From Candidatus Poribacteria bacterium (lineage in GTDB: Bacteria > Poribacteria > WGA-4E > WGA-3G), in the NCBI GenBank assembly GCA_007571355.1, contig RKRO01000149.1, positions 1-12,780 of the forward strand: a stretch of 12,780 nt of DNA, written 5' to 3'. Positions within the stretch are counted from its first letter, which is position 1. Every line of letters begins with the position of its first letter. Position numbers and translations under genes: made by a program. Positions 7,525 through 12,780 of the stretch are shown here, one piece after another. Below the pieces are notes generated by a model. It was not told the origin of the DNA, ran no database searches, and saw only the letters and a program-made list of their open reading frames with translations.

Positions 7525-7777
7525 ATAAAAGTGTGCCTCTGTTTTCGAATTTTACGATAATATACACTTGAAACGAAAAGTTGCGACTTCATTGCTTTTT
7601 TGCAGTTTTTTCTGATGACTCTCTTTTTTGCGGCATTTTAGGCATTTGTATGCCTAAAAGCGTTAACGAATTATTCTTGTGTTTTTTGACACGGTGTGTT
7701 ATCCTATTGGCACAATTGTAGAGTGGAATTTCTATGCCTCGTACCCCTGTTTGCTGCCACGCTTATTCTCTATAACT
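7525..7777. other. Gene-free AT-rich region upstream of the DUF58 gene
   Basis: This holds several T-runs (7600-7630) and a perfect palindrome, ttttaggcat (7636-7645) and atgcctaaaa (7650-7659), with a 4-nt loop. It lacks the A-before, T-after arrangement of an intrinsic terminator, so an operator or structural role is more likely. A possible weak extended -10 promoter follows at 7677-7705. The reading frame of the next gene stays open back to 7679, but this part has no family similarity. Confidence 0.4.
7677..7705 (+). promoter_or_regulatory. Possible promoter of the DUF58 gene set
   Basis: TTGTGT (7677-7682), a 17-bp spacer, then an extended -10, TGT followed by TATCCT (7700-7705). A consensus-like TTGACA at 7686-7691 is close by but has no -10 at a usable distance. 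The match is only moderate. Confidence 0.3.
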
Positions 7778-8680
7778 ATGCTGCTGACACCGGAATTTCT
7801 GAAGCAACTTGATCCGTTTTATATTCGCGCGAATCACTCGTTTCGTGGAAAATTTAGAGGCGAGCGGCGAAGTCTTAATCGCGGCATCGGCATGGAATTT
7901 GCCGATTATAGAGTCTATGAACCCGGGGATGACCTGCGACACGTCGATTGGAACATTTACGCGCGTTTAGATAGACTCTTCATCAAACTTTTCCACACCG
8001 ACGAAGCACTACCTCTTACATTGCTTATTGACAATAGCAATTCTATGGCCTTCGGATCACCGACTAAATTAATGTGCGTCAAACAGGTCGCAGCGGCGTT
8101 AGGCTATATCGCCTTGGCACATTCTGACAGTGTGACAGTCTACACCTGCGCGGAACGCCTCTTTCCTGTCCTACCGCTTGTTTCAAGTAAATCACAATTC
8201 CCGCGTTTGACAAGCGTTCTTGCGGCAATTAAAGGATCTGGGCAAACACGTCTAACGGAGTGTTTCAAGCAATTTCAGATGTACCAGCGACGCGCAGGTA
8301 TGGTGGTTATACTTTCAGATTTCTTGGACCCGGATGGCTACGCCGATGGACTCAAATTACTCTCTGGACGCGGCTTTACTATCACAGCAATCCATGTCGT
8401 AAGTCCGGAAGAGACAGACCCGCAGATACACTTAGAAAACACATCTACTGACAGTGATTGGCTGGTGGAAGATGTCGAAACAGGCGAAACGAAAGCCGTA
8501 ACAATCAACGCGGAAACGTTGGCACAATATAGAAATCAACAGCAGGTATTTTGTGAGAATTTGCAACGTTTCTGTGCGGATCGAGGTGTCTGTTACACGC
8601 AACTCAGGAGCGATATACCGATAGAATCGTTTGTGTTACAGGAACTCCATAGTGCAGGTTTCATTCGCAGGAATCGTTAA
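7778..8680 (+). CDS. DUF58 family protein (MoxR-associated, vWA-like)
   Basis: DUF58 proteins carry a degenerate von Willebrand A fold and usually act with MoxR AAA+ ATPases; their biochemical role is poorly defined. The family signature EFADYRVYEPGDDLRHVDWN is at 40-59, followed by 'ARLDRLFIKLF'. The MIDAS metal-site motif DNSNS (Asp85, Ser87, Ser89) is intact, with a later Asp181 in LSDFLDP as a candidate third ligand. I start at ATG 7778 because 'MLLTPEFLKQL' is the normal beginning of the family. The upstream 33-codon extension from 7679 is Cys/Phe-rich and lacks similarity. No strong ribosome-binding site is visible. The protein is 300 residues, without membrane segments, so probably cytoplasmic. 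The macrodomain gene follows after 17 nt. No moxR gene lies in the window. Confidence 0.9.
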   Translation: MLLTPEFLKQLDPFYIRANHSFRGKFRGERRSLNRGIGMEFADYRVYEPGDDLRHVDWNIYARLDRLFIKLFHTDEALPLTLLIDNSNSMAFGSPTKLMCVKQVAAALGYIALAHSDSVTVYTCAERLFPVLPLVSSKSQFPRLTSVLAAIKGSGQTRLTECFKQFQMYQRRAGMVVILSDFLDPDGYADGLKLLSGRGFTITAIHVVSPEETDPQIHLENTSTDSDWLVEDVETGETKAVTINAETLAQYRNQQQVFCENLQRFCADRGVCYTQLRSDIPIESFVLQELHSAGFIRRNR

Positions 8681-8697
8681 AGATAAGGAGCAGTGTT

Positions 8698-9249
8698 ATG
8701 AAGAGACAGATTAAAAAGACAGCCTTGGAAATGATTCAGGGTGATATAACGAAAGCTGAAGTTGATGCTATCGTGAATGCTGCGAATAGTGAGCTTATCG
8801 GCGGGGGCGGTGTAGACGGTGCAATACGTCGCGCCGGTGGCACCGAGATTGAACGCGCTTGCGCGGAAATCCGTAAACGTGAAGGCGGGTGTCCTACTGG
8901 TAAAGCCGTTATCACCCCTGGCGGTAATCTTCACGCGAAATACGTGATTCACACAGTCGGACCGGTGTGGGAGGGTGGCAATTCAGGTGAAGCGGAACTT
9001 CTGGCAAGTTGTTATCAGGAAAGTCTCCGCCTCACTGTAGACAACGGCATTCAGAGCCTCGCCTTTCCATCTATTAGCACTGGTATCTATGGATACCCGA
9101 CGGAGAAGGCTGCTGTCGTTGCGCTGACTGCGGTGAAAGCATTTATGTTCCAAGATAACACTGTACCAACAACTATCCAGTTTGTTCTTTTTGATGAGGC
9201 TACTCACACGTGCTATCTGGACGCTTTACTTACTGTTTTTGGAAAGTAA
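8698..9249 (+). CDS. Macrodomain protein, YmdB/MacroD-like O-acetyl-ADP-ribose deacetylase
   Basis: MacroD-type enzymes hydrolyse O-acetyl-ADP-ribose and remove mono-ADP-ribose from proteins. The 183-residue protein is nearly a single macrodomain and resembles E. coli YmdB throughout: QGDIT (14-18), NAANS (27-31), GGGGVDGAI (35-43), 'CPTGKAVIT' (65-73), 'HTVGPVW' (85-91) and the phosphate-loop SISTGIYGYP (125-134). Asn27, Asp40 and Tyr131 correspond to the active-site residues of the family. One departure is AIRRAGG (42-48) where the family usually has AIHRAAG, so the His is Arg44. The start is well supported by AAGGAG 7 nt upstream. Spacing of 17 nt to the DUF58 gene indicates an operon. Confidence 0.94.
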   Translation: MKRQIKKTALEMIQGDITKAEVDAIVNAANSELIGGGGVDGAIRRAGGTEIERACAEIRKREGGCPTGKAVITPGGNLHAKYVIHTVGPVWEGGNSGEAELLASCYQESLRLTVDNGIQSLAFPSISTGIYGYPTEKAAVVALTAVKAFMFQDNTVPTTIQFVLFDEATHTCYLDALLTVFGK

Positions 9250-9289
9250 GACGTGCTAAACAGTTCCCTGTGCTGAAAGGCACCCGAAA

Positions 9290-10465
9290 TTGAATAACCC
9301 CAAATTTAGCCGTGTCTCATTGATTCTGCCGCTCTATATTCCGGCGTTCTTACTGTCAACAGGGATAGGTATCGTTTCACCGACACTTTCGATCTATGTC
9401 AAATCGTTTGAGTTATCGTATACATTAACGACGGTTGGTCTGGCTGTTGGTGTGTTGGGGAATATCCCTGCGGGTATTTTGGTAGAGCGGCTGGGTCGTA
9501 GATCGTCGATGTTGCTCGGTTTGATGATGATAGGGTTGTCAACCATCGGTATGGGTATGGCAACGAGTCTTTTTCAACTGATGGGTGCGCAGTTGGCTGG
9601 CGGGATCGGAAATGCGTTGTGGATGCTCGCCCGGCACGCCTATATGACAGACGTAATCCCGATAGCGAATCGTGGCAGAGCGATTGCGCTGTTCGGCGGT
9701 GTTAATCGGATGGGTACCTTCGCCGGACAGTTCTGTTCTATCTTCCTCGGCATAAACCTACGCTTGCCCTTTTTTATCTATACCGGAATTGTGGTGCTTA
9801 ACTTTGTTCTCTGTTTCTTCTTCATTCCAGCAACGCGTCCATTTACTCAAGCGAACGATAAGCAGCAACCCTATCTGAGAAACCTGCTCCAAGTTTCGCG
9901 CCAACACGTGCGGATCCTCGCTACCGCTGGAATAGGGCAGGTCTGCGTCCAGACACTACGTCGTGGGTGTCATATCATCATTCCGCTCTATGCCGACGAG
10001 GTCGTTGGATTAACAACGCAACAGGTTCGATCGGTTGTTATGGTGTCTTCAGCAGTGGATATGTCGATGTTTCCGGTTGCTGGCTTTATGATGGATCGTT
10101 TCGGCAGAAGATATGCGACAATTCCTGGGGTTTGCATCTTCGCTACCGGGATGGCGTTGATGCCGTTCACAGGGACATTTCCGTGGTTATTGCTCACAGC
10201 GATTCTGATGCGCCTCGGCAACGGTGTCGCTTCAGGGACAATGATGACGCTCGGTGCTGATTTAGCACCGCAAGAGGGGACTGGCGAGTTCTTAGGTTTG
10301 TGGCGGCTCACAGGTGATTTCGGCGGTTCGGCGGGACCGGTCGTTGTCGGTAATATCGCAGATCTGTTAGGGTTAGGCTATTCCGGTTTTGCGTTGGGGG
10401 GGATCGGTTACCTTGCAGTGATCATTTTCTTGTGGTTCGTCCCCGAAACGTTGCAAAGGGAATGA
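9290..10465 (+). CDS. Major facilitator superfamily transporter (drug/sugar-type MFS)
   Basis: A 391-residue inner-membrane protein with about 12 predicted hydrophobic segments in two halves, the usual MFS size. Motif A (GxxxD/ExxGRR) appears in both halves: GILVERLGRRSSM (62-74) and GFMMDRFGRR (265-274). The central loop, about residues 183-205, is hydrophilic. The substrate cannot be read from sequence; the overall look is that of an efflux-type MFS. The start is a TTG, with AAAGG 9 nt upstream, and gives the expected N-terminus just before TM1. It lies 40 nt after the macrodomain gene on the same strand, so co-transcription is plausible. A hairpin with a T-rich tail follows at 10686-10736. 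Confidence 0.92.
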   Translation: MNNPKFSRVSLILPLYIPAFLLSTGIGIVSPTLSIYVKSFELSYTLTTVGLAVGVLGNIPAGILVERLGRRSSMLLGLMMIGLSTIGMGMATSLFQLMGAQLAGGIGNALWMLARHAYMTDVIPIANRGRAIALFGGVNRMGTFAGQFCSIFLGINLRLPFFIYTGIVVLNFVLCFFFIPATRPFTQANDKQQPYLRNLLQVSRQHVRILATAGIGQVCVQTLRRGCHIIIPLYADEVVGLTTQQVRSVVMVSSAVDMSMFPVAGFMMDRFGRRYATIPGVCIFATGMALMPFTGTFPWLLLTAILMRLGNGVASGTMMTLGADLAPQEGTGEFLGLWRLTGDFGGSAGPVVVGNIADLLGLGYSGFALGGIGYLAVIIFLWFVPETLQRE

Positions 10466-10578
10466 CGGTTTCTATCTCTGACATGAGTTTGGAAAAGATA
10501 TGAGCGGTTTCCCCAGCAGACGCACATTCACCCAAAAAGCAATTGATTCCTCGGAAAGCAGCGATTTTTAGAAGGACA

Positions 10579-10609
10579 CCCCCCTTGATCCCCCCTGATC
10601 AGGGGGGGG
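10579..10609. repeat. C-run/G-run palindrome downstream of the MFS gene
   Basis: cccccc-TGATCA-gggggg (10590-10607) is a perfect 18-bp palindrome. It is preceded by a near copy of its left arm (ccccccttgatc from 10579), giving alternative pairings. No T-run follows on either strand. It resembles REP-type palindromes scattered in many bacterial genomes; this is a resemblance only. Confidence 0.5.
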
Positions 10610-10685
10610 AAGGCGGACGCTCAGCGGAAAAGCGGCTGCTTTAAGCATTTATCAAGCTGGCGTTATCTATGGGCAAGAACAGGCC

Positions 10686-10736
10686 TTAACCAACGAAAGT
10701 GAACACCTTCGGTTAAAGTTTGTTCTTTTTTATTTG
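10686..10736 (+). terminator. Terminator-like hairpin with T-rich tail at a convergent gene end
   Basis: An 8-bp stem cgaaagtg/caccttcg (10694-10701, 10704-10711) is extended by ttaac/gttaa (10686-10690, 10712-10716) with a 3-nt bulge. On the plus strand it is followed by a T-rich stretch including six T (10727-10732). It would end the plus-strand MFS transcript. The stem overlaps the stop codon of the convergent gene at 10713. Confidence 0.5.
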
Positions 10737-11195
10737 TTCTAAAAGGCGTTCCGCCTGTTCAGCACGCTGTTCCGCCTGTTCAGCACGCTGCCTTTCTTGT
10801 TCGGCACGCTGTTCCGCCTGTTCGGCACGCTGCCTTTCTTGTTCGGCACGCTGCCTTAGTTGGTCTGCGATTCGTTTGGCATCTAAGTAATACATAACAC
10901 GCTCCAATCCTTTACAAAAGATGATAATAATTATTGTTAATAAGACAGTGAAAGCGGAGAGATGTGTTACGATGGATTCTGCCGTTTTCAGTGGTGGTGT
11001 TCCTGCGTTTCCGACCTCACGGATTTCACCGACGATAACCCATGAAGCGTATCCTATGAAGGCAACTAGAAAGATGTAAAATGCTGGATCCAACCACTTT
11101 TTCGGGATTCCCCCCGGAAAAGCAACATATTTGTCAACCTGTTCTAAAACTGGAAGGGCGTTTCTGTCTTTATCGTTCAGGTGAGTGTCCCTCAT
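10713..11195 (-). CDS. Two-TM membrane protein with heptad-repeat coiled-coil tail
   Basis: I do not recognise a named family. The 160-residue protein has a polar N-terminus, two membrane segments (about 38-56 and 77-95), and a C-terminal charged coiled coil (about 105-155). The coiled coil contains five exact-register heptads of the RQRAEQE/EQRAEQA type (114-148). The heptads are encoded by five 21-bp tandem units. Similar AEQ-rich tails occur on many unrelated bacterial proteins, so they say little about function; oligomerisation is the plain inference. I start at ATG 11195 because the 23 codons upstream run back into the tRNA-Leu gene and look non-coding. The gene begins 27 nt after the tRNA 3' end on the same strand and has no clear promoter of its own, so it is probably transcribed from the tRNA promoter. 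The ribosome-binding site is weak. Confidence 0.75.
   Translation of the reverse strand: MRDTHLNDKDRNALPVLEQVDKYVAFPGGIPKKWLDPAFYIFLVAFIGYASWVIVGEIREVGNAGTPPLKTAESIVTHLSAFTVLLTIIIIIFCKGLERVMYYLDAKRIADQLRQRAEQERQRAEQAEQRAEQERQRAEQAEQRAEQAERLLEQIKKNKL
10748..10852. repeat. Five tandem 21-bp repeats inside the coiled-coil gene
   Basis: Five head-to-tail 21-bp units of two alternating types: gttccgcctgttc(a/g)gcacgct (type A) and gcctttcttgttcggcacgct (type B), in plus-strand order A-A-B-A-B, then a partial unit. Each unit encodes one heptad. The near identity suggests recent expansion by slippage or unequal crossover. Confidence 0.9.
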
Positions 11196-11222
11196 CAATT
11201 TACGCCTAAATTTACTACAGAA

Positions 11223-11307
11223 TGCCGGGAAAGGGACTCGAACCCTTACGCGCATAATGCACACTAGACCCTGAACCTAGCCTGTCTACCAATTTCAGCA
11301 TCCCGGC
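11223..11307 (-). tRNA. tRNA-Leu (anticodon CAG)
   Basis: An 85-nt class II tRNA. Acceptor GCCGGGA pairs with TCCCGGC, anticodon loop TTCAGGG in a CTAGG/TCTAG stem, variable-arm stem GTGC/GCGC, T loop TTCGAGT, discriminator A, CCA not encoded. It is solitary, outside the main cluster. Confidence 0.95.
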
Positions 11308-11317
11308 AAGCAATTAT

Positions 11318-11346
11318 AGTATATCCTAATTTTGATTCTTTGTCAA
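11318..11346 (-). promoter_or_regulatory. Sigma70 promoter of tRNA-Leu(CAG)
   Basis: On the minus strand TTGACA (11341-11346), a 17-bp spacer and TATACT (11318-11323). The predicted start is only a few bases before the tRNA 5' end at 11307. The -35 and its flank (11341-11352) are identical over 12 bases to the promoter of the six-tRNA cluster. Confidence 0.8.
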
Positions 11347-11485
11347 ATTAAAATCCGAAACATCGACCGTTGAAAAATCAGATTAAACTTATAACACGTA
11401 TGATAAGTCTAATATGTTGATCACATTTTGGGTAGTCGCATCAACCTACAATCACGTTTCTTAGAACAAAAAGGAGTGCAAACCG

Positions 11486-12235
11486 ATGAAAATGCAAATA
11501 TTGCTTTGCGCGATACTCTCGCTAAGTCTCGTCGTCAGTTACAGTCAAGCCGAGATTGATTCGGATAGGATTGTCGGTATTTGGTTATTGGACGAAGGCA
11601 AGGGGGATGTCGCTGAAGACGCATCTGAAAACGGACGTAAAGGCACGATTACGCAAGGTAACTGGGAAAACGGCAAATTTGATGGTGCCCTTGAAATCAA
11701 AAAGGGTGGAACTGTTACCATTCCGCTCGGTAAAGGGATTATACAAGATAAAGTGAGTTTCGTCCTGTGGTTAAACTTTACTGACATCGCAGGTCAGCAA
11801 AACTATTTCTCTATATGGGATCAGAGTAACAACCGGTACGTTCCTTACAAAGAAGGTCCAAATGTCCTCCGAAGTTGGACAAATACTTGGAACGTTACCA
11901 GTGGTGTGACCGTCAAGGCAGACACATGGTATCACGTCGCCAATGTGTATGACGGCGAAACTTGTAGTATTTATGTTAATGGCAAAGCAGAAGTTTCCCA
12001 AAAGGTGCCGAAGTTCCAACTCCAAGATCAGGATCAGACAGCGTGGCTCGCCACTGATAGAGGGACCGGCTTCCTCTCTGCCGTTATTATGGACGAGGTG
12101 GGTCTTTTCAACGATGGCCTCACCGAAGATGAGGTTCAGGGGATTATGAACGACGGTATCCTCCACACCGCTTATGCTGTGGAACCATCGGACAAACTCT
12201 CTGTCCTCTGGGGAAAACTGAAATCACAACAATGA
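11486..12235 (+). CDS. Secreted LamG/concanavalin A-like domain protein
   Basis: LamG-like jelly-roll domains bind glycans or other ligands; many are found on secreted and surface proteins. This 249-residue protein has a signal peptide (hydrophobic core 4-18, likely cut after SQA at 20-22) and then essentially one LamG_3-type domain. Visible hallmarks are VGIWLLDEGKGD (30-41) with the following DxSxNG segment, 'DTWYHVANVYDG' (146-157), 'IYVNG' (162-166) and 'DEVGLFNDGLTEDEV' (203-217). It ends with a short LSVLWGKLK tail. No catalytic motif is evident, so binding rather than hydrolysis is the safer reading. AAGGAG lies 9 nt before the ATG. No convincing promoter was found in 11347-11470. The stop codon abuts a strong hairpin. 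Proteins of this exact style are abundant in Poribacteria, which informs the taxonomic guess. Confidence 0.88.
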   Translation: MKMQILLCAILSLSLVVSYSQAEIDSDRIVGIWLLDEGKGDVAEDASENGRKGTITQGNWENGKFDGALEIKKGGTVTIPLGKGIIQDKVSFVLWLNFTDIAGQQNYFSIWDQSNNRYVPYKEGPNVLRSWTNTWNVTSGVTVKADTWYHVANVYDGETCSIYVNGKAEVSQKVPKFQLQDQDQTAWLATDRGTGFLSAVIMDEVGLFNDGLTEDEVQGIMNDGILHTAYAVEPSDKLSVLWGKLKSQQ

Positions 12236-12276
12236 TTTCGAGGTCCCTATGCTCGGCATGGGGACCCCTCGCAAAT
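12235..12276. terminator. Strong hairpin between the LamG gene and the cyclotransferase gene
   Basis: A stem starts at the LamG stop codon. attt pairs with aaat outside, cgagg (12239-12243) with cctcg (12267-12271), and tccctatgc (12244-12252) with gcatgggga (12256-12264, one G-U), leaving a 3-nt loop and small bulges. No T-run follows, so it may act as an RNA-stabilising or attenuating structure rather than a classical terminator. It ends 11 nt before the next start codon. Confidence 0.5.
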
Positions 12277-12287
12277 AGAGCCAATTG

Positions 12288-12749
12288 ATGAAATACTTTG
12301 CATACGGATCCAACATGAATATTGCCCAGATGCGTGAACGGTGTCCGGGTATCACTCATATTGGGAGGTATAAACTCGATGGCTTCCGTCTGGTTTTTAA
12401 CTATCACGCTGATATTATTCCGGCGGAGGGGTGTGCGGTTCACGGGGCCCTCTGGTCGATGACACCGAGTTACGAAACCGCGCTTGATAGATACGAAGGG
12501 TATCCATCATACTACGGCAAATATTATGACCCAGACGATGTCATGTTCTATAGGATGCAAGGCGCGTCTGGCAATTTGAAACCGCCCGCACTGTGGTATC
12601 TAACGGATGTCATTCAGGGCTATAAGGATTTCCGGTTAACACAAGCTGACTTTGAAGAGAGCCTGGGTGTTCAACGGCTTAGATTAACCCAAGCCGTTGA
12701 ACAGATTCTCGGCGTACCTATGGATGAATTAGAACGTCTGTTCTTTTGA
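12288..12749 (+). CDS. Gamma-glutamylcyclotransferase-like protein (GGCT/AIG2 fold)
   Basis: This fold releases 5-oxoproline from gamma-glutamyl peptides or amines in the cytoplasm. The N-terminal substrate-binding motif YFAYGSNM (3-10 when counted from the ATG) and the catalytic glutamate in DRYEGYP (Glu70) are both present. The length of 153 residues is normal for the family. I prefer ATG 12288 to the adjacent in-frame TTG 12285; the difference is one residue. No strong ribosome-binding site is seen, and the start lies just after the hairpin at 12235-12276, so coupling to the upstream gene or structure-dependent translation is possible. The substrate is unknown. The 3' coding part contains a perfect 10-bp inverted repeat (12671-12700). 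Confidence 0.88.
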   Translation: MKYFAYGSNMNIAQMRERCPGITHIGRYKLDGFRLVFNYHADIIPAEGCAVHGALWSMTPSYETALDRYEGYPSYYGKYYDPDDVMFYRMQGASGNLKPPALWYLTDVIQGYKDFRLTQADFEESLGVQRLRLTQAVEQILGVPMDELERLFF

Positions 12750-12780
12750 AGGGTAACCATTCCTACCTATTATCGTAATA

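Noticed and set aside
7679..7777. A 33-codon N-terminal extension of the DUF58 protein
   Set aside because: Family similarity begins at the ATG at 7778; the extension overlaps the candidate promoter and shows no domain.
10748..10852. Tandem 21-bp repeats as a possible CRISPR array
   Set aside because: Units are contiguous without spacers, in frame, and encode heptads of a coiled coil.
11196..11264. A 23-codon extension of the coiled-coil gene reaching into tRNA-Leu
   Set aside because: It would overlap the tRNA gene, and its 'RVRVPFPAF' string is a tRNA translation artefact; ATG 11195 is the better start.

Overview
The window is a bacterial chromosome segment of about 12.8 kb in two halves. 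The secreted LamG-type protein at 11486-12235 (signal peptide, a 'GIWLLDEGKG' opening and a short 'LWGKLK' tail) resembles a family that is greatly expanded in Candidatus Poribacteria, so a Poribacteria-like genome is my best guess. This is inference from protein style; no rRNA is present.

Left half, minus strand, transcribed right to left. A tRNA cluster (Pro-UGG, Arg-UCU, His-GUG, Arg-UCG, Lys-CUU, Leu-UAG) lies behind a perfect-consensus sigma70 promoter at 7260-7288. It is followed by tig (trigger factor), clpP, clpX and lon. Together these four genes form a protein folding and degradation module: Tig receives nascent chains at the ribosome, ClpX unfolds substrates and feeds them to ClpP, and Lon degrades misfolded proteins alone. 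ClpX is unusual in carrying two tandem zinc-binding domains before its AAA+ core. A nested palindromic repeat sits between clpX and lon.

Middle. From 7149 to 7777 there is no protein gene. This stretch holds the tRNA promoter and leader, a block of consecutive hairpins with competing long-range pairings (about 7377-7524, a structured-RNA or repeat-element candidate), and a perfect 10-bp palindrome just before the next gene.

Right half. A plus-strand set at 7778-10465 encodes a DUF58 (MoxR-associated) protein, a YmdB-like macrodomain ADP-ribose hydrolase and an MFS transporter; the first two are tightly spaced. It ends in a hairpin with a T-rich tail. That hairpin overlaps the stop of a convergent minus-strand gene for a two-TM coiled-coil protein built on 21-bp repeats. 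The convergent gene lies 27 nt after a solitary tRNA-Leu(CAG), whose promoter shares a 12-base block with the tRNA-cluster promoter. The window closes with the LamG secreted protein, a strong hairpin, and a gamma-glutamylcyclotransferase-like gene.

I see no complete insertion sequence, CRISPR array or obvious defence system. The strongest oddities are the double zinc finger of ClpX, the structured 7377-7524 region, and the tRNA-linked repeat-bearing membrane gene.
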